DNA of 64,000 bases from Chloroflexota bacterium (GCA_030447245.1 JAUJPG010000025.1:24399-88398), one strand, 5' to 3'. Counted from the first letter of the stretch, positions 47,977 to 56,400 are shown. The notes: generated by a model from the sequence alone, not told the origin. Translations and numbers: made by a program.

Positions 47977-48381
47977 TCAGGCGATGATGCGCGAAGGGTG
48001 GCGCTCGGTGATCGCGAGCAGATCGCCTTCGAGGCGATCTGACTCCGGTGTCTCGACGATCCGTCCCAGCTCCTCGCCGGAGTCGGCGTCGCGGACGATA
48101 AACGTCGGGATCTTCGACACGTGCAGCTTCGCACGGGTCTCGGCGTCGTCGCCGCGCAGCTCCGCCGTCCAGCCTGGCAGGCGCTCGAGGATCCTGGCGA
48201 AGCGCGGCACCTCGCGTCGGCAGTCTTCGCTCCACGCGGCCGAGACGACGACCAGCTGCGCCGTCGGTCGGAGCGCGGCCACCCGTTTCAACAGCTCCGG
48301 GTGTGGCTGATACCCGTCGTAGGTCGACCCGCCGCCCAGCTCGTCCCTGGCGTAGATCAGGATGTTCGCGTGGTCCTTCAT
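47977..48381 (-). CDS. Thioredoxin-fold protein
   Basis: A 134-residue protein, ATG 48381. The central segment QLVVVSAAWSEDCRREVPRFARILE has the thioredoxin-like position W-x-x-x-C with a single Cys (SEDC instead of CxxC), and KIPTFIVRD supplies the cis-Pro. The N-terminal part (DELGGGSTYDGYQPHPELLKR) is like bacterial thioredoxin-family proteins of the DUF/YbbN-like kind. With one Cys it may act by a monothiol mechanism or only bind partners. It ends with HPSRIIA. It is convergent with the TPP-enzyme gene. Confidence 0.75.
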   Translation of the reverse strand: MKDHANILIYARDELGGGSTYDGYQPHPELLKRVAALRPTAQLVVVSAAWSEDCRREVPRFARILERLPGWTAELRGDDAETRAKLHVSKIPTFIVRDADSGEELGRIVETPESDRLEGDLLAITERHPSRIIA

Positions 48382-48524
48382 GCGCTCACCGTCCCCCCTC
48401 ATGCGTCCTGCTTGACCGACTCGCGTGCCGCCCGCGCTGACTTCCCGATCCGATCGGGAGGGTCACTCGTACGCGTGGCGAATCTTGCCGGCCGACATCA
48501 CCGGGAGTCCGTACGCCTCGCCGC

Positions 48525-48851
48525 TCAGTCCGCCCGGTTGCCGGCTGCCGTGTGCCCGCCGCCTCCGTCGTCGTTCCAGGCATCCAGGTGGTAGCTGGTT
48601 CGCGGCTCCGCCTGGGCGGAGCCACTCGGGAAGCGGCGCAGCTCGGCCACCTCGTCCGGCGCCGCGAGCTCGCGCGGTTCGACATCCAGGACGCTGGCAA
48701 TTGCCCGGACGGTGCGCGTGGCAGGCGCCGTTGCGCCTGATTCGAGTCGCGTGAGGGTCACGGCGTGCAGGCCGGCCCGGCGCGCGAGCTCCCCTTGCGA
48801 CAGGAAGCGTTCGAGCCGGAGCCGCCGCAGATTCTCGGCGAACGGCATCAT
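48525..48851 (-). CDS. XRE-family transcriptional regulator
   Basis: About 108 residues. The N-terminal helix-turn-helix domain reads MPFAENLRRLRLERF, LSQGELARRAGLHAVTLTRL, and ESGATAPATRTVRAIASVLD, a complete Cro/C1-type domain. The C-terminal 40 residues are Gly/Asp-rich and disordered. Tandem ATGs at 48851 and 48848 follow GGAGG. A perfect palindrome, TAGCATGATGCTA, lies between its -35 and -10 elements, so autorepression is very likely. The divergent gene for a small membrane protein may be the second target. Confidence 0.88.
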   Translation of the reverse strand: MMPFAENLRRLRLERFLSQGELARRAGLHAVTLTRLESGATAPATRTVRAIASVLDVEPRELAAPDEVAELRRFPSGSAQAEPRTSYHLDAWNDDGGGGHTAAGNRAD

Positions 48852-48879
48852 CCCTCCACAGCTTTCCACACCGTGGAGG

Positions 48880-48908
48880 ATGATAGCATGATGCTAGTTG
48901 TATGACAA
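48880..48908 (-). promoter_or_regulatory. XRE-gene promoter with palindromic operator
   Basis: On the minus strand TTGTCA (48908-48903), 17 bases, TATCAT (48885-48880). The spacer contains the perfect inverted repeat TAGCAT-G-ATGCTA (48884-48896). A half-site-like ATGCTA also occurs at 48924-48929 in the divergent promoter. Confidence 0.65.
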
Positions 48909-48915
48909 CAGGAAG

Positions 48916-48944
48916 TCGACAAGATGCTATGACCGTGCTATTAT
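48916..48944 (+). promoter_or_regulatory. Divergent promoter towards 49096
   Basis: TCGACA (48916-48921), 17 bases, TATTAT (48939-48944). Lies back to back with the XRE promoter; the spacer contains GATGCTAT, half of the XRE palindrome. Confidence 0.6.
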
Positions 48945-49095
48945 GAAGTATCCCGAACGCAAAGGACCCAGCGCGGCTGCACCCGGGTCGGCAGCCCCTG
49001 GCGACCGGATGCAGGACGGGGACGGAGCGGGACGCACCTGGTGCAGGAAACCAGCGGCAAGAGACCTGACAATGTCCGGATCAGGTGGAGAGAAG

Positions 49096-49242
49096 ATGGA
49101 AGGATGGGCCTGGTTGGGGCAGGGTATCTGGCAGGCGCCCCTCGTCCTGCTGGTGATGATCGTGGTGGCGCTTGTCGTGTTCAGCCGGGTGACGAACACC
49201 TCGGACCCGAAGATGCCGAATGCCCCGGATGCCGAGGAGTGA
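49096..49242 (+). CDS. Small single-helix membrane protein
   Basis: A 48-residue protein from ATG 49096 (AGGTGGAG just upstream). WAWLGQGIWQAPLVLLVMIV and VALVVFSRV form one transmembrane helix, then a polar tail TNTSDPKMPNAPDAEE. The gene is downstream of the promoter divergent to the XRE repressor gene. No family is recognised. A longer frame starting at 48898 exists, but its extra part is low-complexity. Confidence 0.5.
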   Translation: MEGWAWLGQGIWQAPLVLLVMIVVALVVFSRVTNTSDPKMPNAPDAEE

Positions 49243-49385
49243 CTCCAGTCGCGCGAGGGTTCCTGGCAATGGCGTAACGGTAGCAATGCGCGGCAAACGA
49301 GGCCCACGACGTGGTGCCTCCCCCGCCAGTCTCGCCGAGTGACCCCGAGAAGGGGTCTTCGCCGAGAGGAGAAAGGTCAGATCTC

Positions 49386-49796
49386 ATGTTTGGTTTCGGC
49401 CGTAAGTCCAGTCAGCGGAGCCCGTCCGCGGCAATCTTCCGTGCCCTCGAGTCGGATGGCTTGCCGCCCGGGGTAGACAGCGCCTCCACGCTCGGCGTCG
49501 TCGAGTCGCGCGGAAAGTACTCGGGGCGCCGAGTGACCTACATCCGGGTCTTCGATCCGGCGGCGGCCGCCGAGCGTGAGCTAGAGGTCCGCGCCTTCGA
49601 GGACCTCGACGGCCACCCTGACCTGGTGCTGCGCGCGGGGCATGTCGAGAAGGATGGCACGGTGGTCATCACCTGGCGGGCGCCAGCGCTGGACGCCGCG
49701 ACCCCGGTCCGGGAGCGCGCGGACCGCGCCGACCACGCGGGCGATGAGCGATTCGTCTTCCAGGAGCGCTTCGCCTCCCCACTCGAGGAGCGCTGA
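49386..49796 (+). CDS. Conserved-looking protein of unknown function
   Basis: A 136-residue soluble acidic protein from ATG 49386, with AGGAGAAAGG upstream. It begins with a basic stretch (MFGFGRKSSQRSPS), then AAIFRALESDGLPPGVDSAS, and GKYSGRRVTYIRVFDPAAAA followed by a beta-rich part (ELEVRAFEDLDGHPDLVLRAGHVEKDGTVVI in motif parts) and a charged tail. It follows the small membrane protein gene by 145 bases on the same strand. I do not recognise the family. Confidence 0.6.
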   Translation: MFGFGRKSSQRSPSAAIFRALESDGLPPGVDSASTLGVVESRGKYSGRRVTYIRVFDPAAAAERELEVRAFEDLDGHPDLVLRAGHVEKDGTVVITWRAPALDAATPVRERADRADHAGDERFVFQERFASPLEER

Positions 49797-50107
49797 TAGA
49801 GGCGCAGAGAGAGACGGGACCGTCACCAGCGTGGCCTTGGCCCACGGGCTACCTGCTGCTCGACCTCGCGCTTGACAGCCACCCGGCCCACATAATTAGC
49901 GGCAAGTCGTCGGAGCTGATTGGCGGCGGTGTCGTCGCTGGCATCGCCTTGTTTGCCTCAAAGACATGGGGCCAGCTGCCCAACGCTTTGGCGCGGGCAA
50001 TGTTGGGCCGGAGCTGACCACGGGCGACCCGATCGGCTCGCCCGACGACCGTCAGCCCTAGTAGTGCGCCAAGCTGAAGCTGACGAGAGCCCGATCCACT
50101 GACAAGA
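49797..50107. other. Intergenic region, about 310 bases
   Basis: No supported gene. A TTGACA at about 49872 with AT-rich AATTAG 16 bases later could be a promoter, but no downstream frame is convincing. It ends at the 71-bp inverted repeat. Confidence 0.35.
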
Positions 50108-50178
50108 CGAAGACCAACGTGAAACCTACATGCTTCCGTTGCTGAACCATGTAGATCTCAGCGTAGCTTTGGTGTAGT
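50108..50178 (+). repeat. 71-bp inverted repeat, copy 1
   Basis: Identical at 70 of 71 positions to the reverse complement of 56297-56367. Both copies can be read as ending TYMLPLLNHVDLSVALV then TAG. They enclose 6.1 kb. Probably the end of a mobile element. Confidence 0.85.
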
Positions 50179-50193
50179 CATCCCGAGCGGAGC

Positions 50194-50237
50194 GAGGGAT
50201 CTCATGCTGACCTTACAGGAAGCATGAGATCCCTCGT
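50194..50237. repeat. REP-like hairpin
   Basis: CGAGGGATCTCATGCT (50194-50209) and its exact complement (50222-50237) around a 12-base loop. The sequence starting ATCCCGAGCGGAGCGAGGGATC resembles short palindromic repeats common in many bacterial genomes. It lies 15 bases after the 71-bp repeat. Confidence 0.65.
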
Positions 50238-50360
50238 CTTCACCGTGGAGTTGTACTAGGTGCTGTGCGACGAGATGCATCGGGCGATCGGGGCCGGGAC
50301 CTGGTGGCCGGGATGTCATCCAGGCCGTCGTCATCCAATGGACCGGAGAGAGTCAAGGCC

Positions 50361-50636
50361 ATGTTGAAAGTCCGCATCTGCAACGCCGCCGGCGACGTCA
50401 TCGCCGAGGGAACGTGCTCGGACTCGGGGTTCTTCCCGCCCGCGGTCGCCGGCATCTACAACAACGCGCTCGATCTCGAGCCAGCGCGAAGCCTCCGAAG
50501 CTGCGACACCTCGCCCGACTCCGGCGACTATCCCGAAGGCACCCGACGCGCGAGATTCGGGTACGTCCAGCCGCGCCGTCTCGGAGGTGACCTGATCCTC
50601 GACGACGAGGTGATCTTGCACGTCGAACGGTTGTGA
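50361..50636 (+). CDS. Small hypothetical protein
   Basis: A 91-residue protein from ATG 50361 (AAGG upstream). MLKVRICNAAGDVIAEG looks like a beta-strand pair, then CSDSGFFPPAVAGIYNNALD, and it ends LGGDLILDDEVILHVERL, again beta-rich. It may be a small beta-barrel protein. No family or motif is recognised, and the 30 codons upstream in the same frame are low-complexity, so the start is uncertain. The 390 bases after it (50637-51027) hold no gene I can support. Confidence 0.5.
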   Translation: MLKVRICNAAGDVIAEGTCSDSGFFPPAVAGIYNNALDLEPARSLRSCDTSPDSGDYPEGTRRARFGYVQPRRLGGDLILDDEVILHVERL

Positions 50637-51027
50637 TCCTTCTGACCGCCCTCGACCCGCTCGCGGAGGATTGAGCTCCACCGATGCTCTGCACGCGGGC
50701 TCTGTCGCCGAGCGCGGAGCCCCCGGGCACTGGCGCCCCGGGAGTGCACGGTCAAACTAGCCTTTGCTAAGATACCGACCGCGCGCGACCGCCGAGCCTC
50801 GCCGAGCACAACGTCGGGAGAGCGCCACCGTGACCAGCGAAGCTCAGCGCGGCAACCGCCGCCATTTCCGGTAGCGGGTCACCGCGGCTTTCGCGGCCCT
50901 GGACGCCGGAGGAGTAACTGCCGCCCCGGCCGCCCCAGCCGGCGGCCCGGCGAAGCCGACGGTTCCAGGCCGCCGCGAGCCCGGCCGTCGCGCCTGCCCG
51001 GCGTACTGAGCGAAAGGACCTCCGCCC

Positions 51028-51822
51028 ATGCCTGAGCTGCTCGGGCGTCACAAGCCGATCGTCGGCATGGTCCACCTGGCCCCGCTGCCCGGTACGCCGT
51101 TCGACGAGGCGCTGACCAACGCCCAGATCCTCGACCGCGCCCGGCGTGACCTGGACGTCTTGCTCGAAGCCGGGTTCGACGCCGTCTCGATCTCGAACGA
51201 GTCGGACCGCCCGTACGTCACCGACATTCCGCGCGAGACGATTGCCCTGTTCACCTTCCTGGTGACCCGCCTGACCCAGGACCTGCCGGTCCCGTTCGGG
51301 TGCGGGATGCTGATCGACCCCCGGGCAAGCCTGGCGGTCGCGCGCGCCGTCGGGGCGACCTTCATCCGGCTCAGCTTCGGGACGATGGTCGGCACCTTCG
51401 GGCCGGTCGTCGAGTCGCCTGGCGAGGTCCTGCGCTACCGGCGACAGATTGACGCCCAGGACGTCAAGCTGTTCCTGAACCTCTCACCGCACTTTGCGAC
51501 CAGCCTCGATACGCGCCCGATCGCCGAGATCGCCCGCACCGCCTACGCCTCGTCCGAGCCCGACGCGATCCAGGTGCACGGGGCCGGCGCGGGCGGGCTG
51601 CCGGAGCTCGACGCCGTCCGCCAGGTCAAGGGCGCCGTACCCGAGGTCCCGGTCATCGTCGCCAGCGGCGTCACCCCCGCCACGTTGCCGGACGTGCTCG
51701 CCGTCGGCGATGGCGTAATCGTCGGCACGACCCTCAAAGAAGACGGCAAGATCTGGAACCCGATCGATCCGGCCCGCGCCCGCGCCTTCATGCGCCGCGC
51801 CCGCGAGCTGCGCGGCAACTGA
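51028..51822 (+). CDS. BtpA/SgcQ family protein
   Basis: A 264-residue TIM-barrel protein. KPIVGMVHLAPLPGTP at residues 9-24 is the diagnostic start of the BtpA/SgcQ family. Further features are GFDAVSISNESDRPY, FGCGMLIDP, VKLFLNLSPHFATSL, HGAGAGGLPELDAV and ASGVTPATLPDVLAVGDGVIVGTTLKEDG. BtpA affects photosystem I biogenesis in cyanobacteria and SgcQ lies in a sugar operon; the enzymatic reaction is not established. ATG 51028 follows AAAGGA. Confidence 0.88.
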   Translation: MPELLGRHKPIVGMVHLAPLPGTPFDEALTNAQILDRARRDLDVLLEAGFDAVSISNESDRPYVTDIPRETIALFTFLVTRLTQDLPVPFGCGMLIDPRASLAVARAVGATFIRLSFGTMVGTFGPVVESPGEVLRYRRQIDAQDVKLFLNLSPHFATSLDTRPIAEIARTAYASSEPDAIQVHGAGAGGLPELDAVRQVKGAVPEVPVIVASGVTPATLPDVLAVGDGVIVGTTLKEDGKIWNPIDPARARAFMRRARELRGN

Positions 51823-51939
51823 TCGCGGTGTTCGCGATTCCTGTCGCCTCCACGCAGCCGTGGCACACCGGCTAGGCAACGAGCTGTCCGACCGAGGGTG
51901 GAGAGGGGCCCAATGCTGTCCACTGACGCCAGCGTGAGC

Positions 51940-53061
51940 TCAGGCGGCCTCGTAGCGGACGCGGACGGTGGCCATGCCGCGGACGGCGGCGACGCGGCCG
52001 GCCTCGTCTTCAACCGCCGCCTGCGCGGCCGCGGACAGCGCATCGAACGGGCTGACCGTCACCTGGAGCCCCGCCTTACCCGCGAGCCGCGCCCGACACA
52101 GACCGACGATCTCCCCGTTCGCCAGCACCGCGCCCGGCCCGCTCAGCATCCGCCACAATGCCGCCCGGCGGGCCCTGTCGGGCAGCAGCAGCCCCCGATC
52201 GCGGGCCTGCAGGTATGGGTCCAGGGGCGGCAGCAGGCGCACCATGCGCGGTGGCGGCGCCTCGCGCAGGGCCGCCAGCCGCGTCTCCGGTAGCCAGGCC
52301 CGCCGACCATCCACCAGCACCTCCGCTAGGTCGTCTGGCCAGACCGTTAGCAGCTCCTTCCGCGTCGTGCCCAGGTAGCCGGCTACGTCGTCCGGTGTTG
52401 CCGGTCCGAGCAGATGCAGGTACGCCGAGACCAGCCGCGCGGTGCCCATTGACCTGGTAGGCACACCAGGCCAGCCTTCGATCGGGGCGAGCGTGGTCGG
52501 GGATCGCTCGTACTCCAGCCGCATCCCGCCTGCCAGCGCGGCCTGCGGGAACAGCGAGCCGGAGATGTGCCGCGCCTGACAGGGGTCGCACCACTGAGTC
52601 AGCGACTCGGGTATCCGCTCAGTCACCGCGCCGCTCACCTGCCCCTTAGTCATCGGTTCGGTGACGACGGCGCGCATCGCCTCGGCGGTCATGGTGAACG
52701 CGGCCAGCCCGGGCACGCCCGCCGCCTTCAGCCTGTTCCCCGTCCCGGCGAGCCGTGCGAGCGCATCCGCATCGCTCAGCGGCCAGAGCGCGGCGGCGAG
52801 GGCGGGCAGGTCGGTCGACCGATGCAGGTGTGGCGCGCCACGAACCGTCCACGCCAGCGTGAGCGTCCCACCCTCGCCAACGCGCCCGTCGAGCTCGGGT
52901 GCCAGACGGGCAGCAAGCGCCAGCCGGGCCGAGCCAGTCGAGGTGTCCTGCACGCCGATGTCGAGCACGGCAAGCTCAGATACGCTTTGGGCGGCACGGT
53001 CCAGCCCCTGGGCGGCCACCCGGTACGCGAGGACCTGCTCGCGCGTGACGTCAAAGACCAT
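51940..53061 (-). CDS. Winged-helix DNA-binding protein (AlkZ/HTH_42-like)
   Basis: About 373 residues with tandem winged-helix arrangement of the DUF1006/HTH_42 family. Features are VLAYRVAAQGLDR at the start, LAWTVRGAPHLHRSTDLPAL, RLVSAYLHLLGPATPDDVAGYLG (winged helix), and PPLDPYLQARDRGLLLPDRARRAALW near the end, the RARR/LLxDR pattern typical of the family. AlkZ members are DNA glycosylases for crosslinks, but their QxQ catalytic motif is not seen here, so DNA repair is only possible. ATG 53061 is preferred over the TTG two codons earlier. Confidence 0.82.
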   Translation of the reverse strand: MVFDVTREQVLAYRVAAQGLDRAAQSVSELAVLDIGVQDTSTGSARLALAARLAPELDGRVGEGGTLTLAWTVRGAPHLHRSTDLPALAAALWPLSDADALARLAGTGNRLKAAGVPGLAAFTMTAEAMRAVVTEPMTKGQVSGAVTERIPESLTQWCDPCQARHISGSLFPQAALAGGMRLEYERSPTTLAPIEGWPGVPTRSMGTARLVSAYLHLLGPATPDDVAGYLGTTRKELLTVWPDDLAEVLVDGRRAWLPETRLAALREAPPPRMVRLLPPLDPYLQARDRGLLLPDRARRAALWRMLSGPGAVLANGEIVGLCRARLAGKAGLQVTVSPFDALSAAAQAAVEDEAGRVAAVRGMATVRVRYEAA

Positions 53062-53204
53062 CGTCAAGCTCTACTCGAGTTGTCATGTACACCAAGAAGC
53101 GCATCCGGCTCGCTTCTCACCGGCGAGGCGGGCTGCTCTGCTACCGGGGCTATTATCGCCTGAGGGGGAAATGCGTTCCTGAGCGGGCGTATTCGGGAGG
53201 TGGC

Positions 53205-53819
53205 GTGGCGGTCGATGGCGCGCGGGACACCTACGAGCAGGCGGTCGGCTTCTTCATTGCGACCGCTTCACTCGTCGGCGCCGAACAGTGGGAGCAGCCC
53301 GGGCTGGGACAGTGGTCGGTCCGCGACCTGGTCGGCCACACCAGCCGCGCCTTGCTCACCGTCGAAACCTACCTGGACCGCCCGGCCGGCCGGGTGGAGG
53401 TCGGCTCCCCGGTCGAGTACTTCGTCAAGGCGCTCGCGTCCATCGGCGATCCTGAGCAGGTCGCGCGGCGCGGGCGCGAGGCCGGCGCCGCGCTCGGAGC
53501 CGACCCGCTGAGCGCCCTTCAAGAGATCGCCGATCGCGTGCTCGGCCTGGTCTCGCACGTCGGCCACGGACAGCTCGTCGAGACACCCGTCGGAGGAATG
53601 CCCCTGAGCGCGTACCTGCCGACGCGCACGTTCGAGCTGGTGGTGCACACGCTCGACCTCGCTGCCGCGATCAACGCTCCGGGCGCGCCGCCGACCGAGC
53701 CACTGGCCGCCAGCCTCGAGCTGGCGGCCGGCCTGGCCGTCCACTCCGGCCGGGGAGTCGAGGTCTTACTCGCCCTGACCGGTCGCCAAACGCTCCCCGC
53801 GGGCTTCAGTCTCGTTTAG
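53205..53819 (+). CDS. Maleylpyruvate isomerase-like mycothiol-dependent (MDMPI_N/DinB-like) protein
   Basis: A 204-residue four-helix-bundle protein from GTG 53205 (GGGAGG four bases upstream). The N-terminus DTYEQAVGFFIATASLVGAEQWEQPGLGQWSVRDLVGHTSRALLTVE (in parts) has the GxWSVRDLVGH motif of the DinB/MDMPI superfamily, where the His is a metal ligand; later H in LPTRTFELVVHTLDLA supplies the third ligand. It ends with a helical segment. Members use mycothiol or other thiols. Whether this organism makes mycothiol cannot be seen. Transcribed with the two genes that follow or separately by about 200 bases. Confidence 0.8.
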   Translation: MAVDGARDTYEQAVGFFIATASLVGAEQWEQPGLGQWSVRDLVGHTSRALLTVETYLDRPAGRVEVGSPVEYFVKALASIGDPEQVARRGREAGAALGADPLSALQEIADRVLGLVSHVGHGQLVETPVGGMPLSAYLPTRTFELVVHTLDLAAAINAPGAPPTEPLAASLELAAGLAVHSGRGVEVLLALTGRQTLPAGFSLV

Positions 53820-54025
53820 CCACGCCAGGATACAGGCCTGCCCAGCTGCTGGCCACGCGGCTGCTCCTGCACACGCGCGGGCGGATGGCCGAGACCGCTG
53901 GCGACGGTCTATCGAGCGCCCGGTTCCGTCAAAGGCAACTTCTGTACAAGACGCCGGCCTACCCGCACCGGTATCCTCTGTCCGCGCTCCATGGGCGGCC
54001 GCCTTCCAGGAGAGGACCCATCGCC

Positions 54026-54433
54026 ATGCTTGACCACGCACCCAGCATCTACCCTGCTCTCCGCTACCGGGACGCGTCCACGGCCATCGAGTGGCTCGTC
54101 CGTGCCTTCGGCTTCGAGAAGCTGTTCGCGGTGCCGGGGCCTGACGGGACTATTGCGCACGCCGAGCTGCGCTTCGGAACCGGCGTGATCATGCTGGGCT
54201 CGGCCAAACCCGAGCAAGGCTGGAAGAGCCCCCGCGATCTCGAAGGTGTCAGTCAGACGCTGTACGTCCACGTCGCCGACCTGGACGCGCATTACGAGCA
54301 GGCGAAGGCGGCCGGTGCCGAAGTCATCGACGCCCCTCACGACACCGACTACGGCTCCCGCGAGTACGGCGCCAGGGATCTCGAAGGCCACCACTGGAGC
54401 TTCGGCACCTACCGCCCTGCGACCGATGGCTGA
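54026..54433 (+). CDS. VOC-family protein (PhnB/glyoxalase-like)
   Basis: A 135-residue protein from ATG 54026 (CCAGGAGAGG upstream). It has PALRYRDASTAIEWLVRAFGF (first beta-alpha-beta unit), FGTGVIMLGSA, LYVHVADLDAHYEQAKAAGAEV, and DTDYGSREYGARDLEGHHWSFGTY, the last being typical of this glyoxalase/bleomycin-resistance branch. No evidence for a specific substrate. The stop overlaps the start of the next gene by eight bases, so the two proteins are made together. Confidence 0.88.
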   Translation: MLDHAPSIYPALRYRDASTAIEWLVRAFGFEKLFAVPGPDGTIAHAELRFGTGVIMLGSAKPEQGWKSPRDLEGVSQTLYVHVADLDAHYEQAKAAGAEVIDAPHDTDYGSREYGARDLEGHHWSFGTYRPATDG

Positions 54434-54827
54434 CGGCGAAGTGACGCCTCACCAGCCGCTGGATCGGCTGCGCGAGATCTGCCTGGCCCTCCCAGACGCC
54501 GCCGAGAAGGAGACCTGGGGCGACCCCACCTTCCGGGTGCGCGACAAGATCTTTGCCATGCTCAAGGTCGGCGACGGCCGGATCTCGATCTGGTGCAAGG
54601 CCCCGCCCGGAGCCCAGGCTATCCTGGTAGGCTCCGACCCCGAGCGGTTCTTTGTGCCCCCGTACGTCGGTCACAACGGCTGGATCGGCGTTCGCCTCGA
54701 CGTCGAGATCGATCAGGATGACCTGGCGGGCATCGTCGAGGAGAGCTATCGCATGACGGCCCCGAAGCGACTCTCGGCGCTGCTCGACCAGGAAGAACCG
54801 CCCTACCCTCGATCCACCTCAGGTTGA
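54426..54827 (+). CDS. MmcQ/YjbR family protein
   Basis: A 133-residue protein of the YjbR fold. ALPDAAEKETWGDPTFRVRDKIFAML is the family hallmark (E-x-x-x-WG-x-PxFRVxxKxFA), followed by ISIWCKAPPGAQAIL, and a region PPYVGHNGWIGVRLD typical of the C-terminal part. MmcQ/YjbR proteins have a CyaY-like DNA-binding fold, and their function is not established. ATG 54426 overlaps the VOC gene by eight bases. Convergent with the methyltransferase gene 50 bases away. Confidence 0.9.
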   Translation: MADGEVTPHQPLDRLREICLALPDAAEKETWGDPTFRVRDKIFAMLKVGDGRISIWCKAPPGAQAILVGSDPERFFVPPYVGHNGWIGVRLDVEIDQDDLAGIVEESYRMTAPKRLSALLDQEEPPYPRSTSG

Positions 54828-54880
54828 CGCTGGGTCGGGATGCCGGCGCTGGCTCCGTGACGCGCCGGGAGCCCGCCAGA

Positions 54881-55915
54881 TCAGGTCGGAAGCACCTCCA
54901 CCACCCGCATCGCGCCGCGGGTTGCCACGATCCTCGCGATGCGCAGGCCGGCCGCTTCGAGGAGCGTACGGAACTCCGCTTCGGTCCGTTCCTGCCCGCC
55001 CGTATTGACGAGCATGTTCAGGTCGCTGGCCACGACGATGGTGTCGAACCGCGACGATCCCAGGCGCTCCGGCGCCAGCGGCTCGACGACGAGGAGTCGG
55101 GCACGCTTGCCCATCGCGGCGCGGCAGTTTCGGAGGATCGCGAGGCTCCGCTCGTCGTCCCAGTCGTGGATCACGCTTTTCAAGAGGTAGCCGTCGGCGC
55201 CCACCGGCACCACGTCGAAGACTTCGTCGGCCACAAACTCCGCGCGGTCGTCGAGCCCCGCCTCCTCGATCAGCCGTTCGGCGCCAGCCTGGCAATGCGG
55301 TCGGTCCAGCACCACGCCGCGCATAATCGGATGGGCCGCCAGGATGGCCGCGACGAGCGTGCCGTAGCCGCCGCCCAGGTCGACGATCGTTTCGAGTCCG
55401 GCGTAGTCGTATGCCGCAACCACCGCGCGCGCGGCCCTGGTCGTCAGCTCGAGCATGGCCTGGTTGAAGATCGCCGCTCCTTCGGGATCGTCCTGCATCA
55501 ACTCGAAGACGTCCGCACCCTCCAGCTTCCAGGCATGCTCGCCCGTCCGCACACAGTCCGCCAGGCGCCCGCGCGCGCGCCACACGCCGGGGCTGCCCAT
55601 CAGCAGCGCCCAGGAGCGGACTGAGTCGGACGAGTCCGAGCGGAGACAATCCCCGAGCGACGTCAACTCGAACGCGCCGTCCGCGGTCTCGGCGCACAGC
55701 TCCAGCAGGACGAGTCCGCGCAGCAGACGGTGGACCGCCGCGGGATGCGCCGCGATGGCCCGCGCCAGCTCGTCGCTGCGCATGGCGCCGGTGGCCAGCA
55801 CGTCGGGGATGCGAAGCGTGGCCGCCGCGTAGATCGCTCGCGGTACCCACAGGCTCATGATCATCTCGGACAGCCTGAACGAAAGCGGCATCTCCCCCGA
55901 CGTCCGACCAGTCAC
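54881..55915 (-). CDS. Class I SAM-dependent O-methyltransferase (acetylserotonin OMT-like)
   Basis: About 344 residues. An N-terminal winged-helix dimerisation domain (AIYAAATLRIPDVLATGAMRSDELARAIAAHPAAVHRLLR in parts) is followed by the SAM-binding motif IVDLGGGYGTLVAAIL, then VLDRPHC, and catalytic region LLKSVIHDWDDERSLAILRNCR with the conserved His-Asp. It ends RIVATRGAMRVVEVLPT. Members methylate hydroxyl groups of secondary metabolites. GTG 55915 with GGGGGCAG upstream is preferred; ATG 55891 is an alternative whose purine tract touches the codon. Substrate is unknown. Confidence 0.88.
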   Translation of the reverse strand: MTGRTSGEMPLSFRLSEMIMSLWVPRAIYAAATLRIPDVLATGAMRSDELARAIAAHPAAVHRLLRGLVLLELCAETADGAFELTSLGDCLRSDSSDSVRSWALLMGSPGVWRARGRLADCVRTGEHAWKLEGADVFELMQDDPEGAAIFNQAMLELTTRAARAVVAAYDYAGLETIVDLGGGYGTLVAAILAAHPIMRGVVLDRPHCQAGAERLIEEAGLDDRAEFVADEVFDVVPVGADGYLLKSVIHDWDDERSLAILRNCRAAMGKRARLLVVEPLAPERLGSSRFDTIVVASDLNMLVNTGGQERTEAEFRTLLEAAGLRIARIVATRGAMRVVEVLPT

Positions 55916-56078
55916 CTGTCGCTGCCCCCCACGGCGCCACCGGTCGGCGCCCACACGCCTGACGATACTTTGTCAACGCGGCGGAGTCTTGGAAGAAAGT
56001 CGTCCGTCCGTCTCGAGCCGCGAGCACCCCGACATGGCGCGCGACGGGCTTCCGCTCGAGGAGATGCTCCGCTCGCGC

Positions 56079-56296
56079 TCAGAACGCCGGCTCGACGGCG
56101 GTGATGCTGCCTGGATAGCGGGCGGCGAGGAACTCGCGCGGTGTGAGGCCGCTCAGGTCGCGGAACTCCGTGGTCATGTGCCGCTGGTCGTAGTAGCCGG
56201 CCACGAGCGCCACGCCGGCGAGCGATCCCGCCCCCTGGTGCAGCATGCCGACCACGTGACGGAAACGGACGATGCGGGCGTAGCGCTTCGGGGCGT
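56079..56296 (-). pseudogene. AraC-family regulator, C-terminal fragment truncated by repeat
   Basis: A 72-codon minus frame APKRYARIVRFRHVVGMLHQ, then GVALVAGYYDQRHMTTEFRDL and SGLTPREFLAARYPG, with a stop at 56079-56081. This is the second helix-turn-helix of AraC/XylS regulators (usual form SPKRYARIVRFRxAL ... GYYDQxHFxREFRxLxGLTPREY). The homology begins exactly at 56296 where the 71-bp inverted repeat starts, so the repeat or its parent element cut the gene. The N-terminal part was not found next to either repeat copy. Confidence 0.75.
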
Positions 56297-56367
56297 CTAC
56301 ACCAAAGCTACGCTGAGATCTACATGGTTCAGCAACGGAAGCATGTAGGTTTCACGTTGGCCTTCGT
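56297..56367 (-). repeat. 71-bp inverted repeat, copy 2
   Basis: Reverse complement of 50108-50178 with one mismatch. It truncates the AraC gene. No hairpin follows this copy, unlike copy 1. Confidence 0.85.
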
Positions 56368-56400
56368 GTAGGTCTTGCCTTAGCCCGCTGGCCTGAGCCC

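Noticed and set aside
50108..50178. The 71-bp repeat as a small protein-coding gene
   Set aside because: The possible peptide is only 15 codons from the ATG and the match between copies is at DNA level, including non-coding ends, so it is treated as a repeat.
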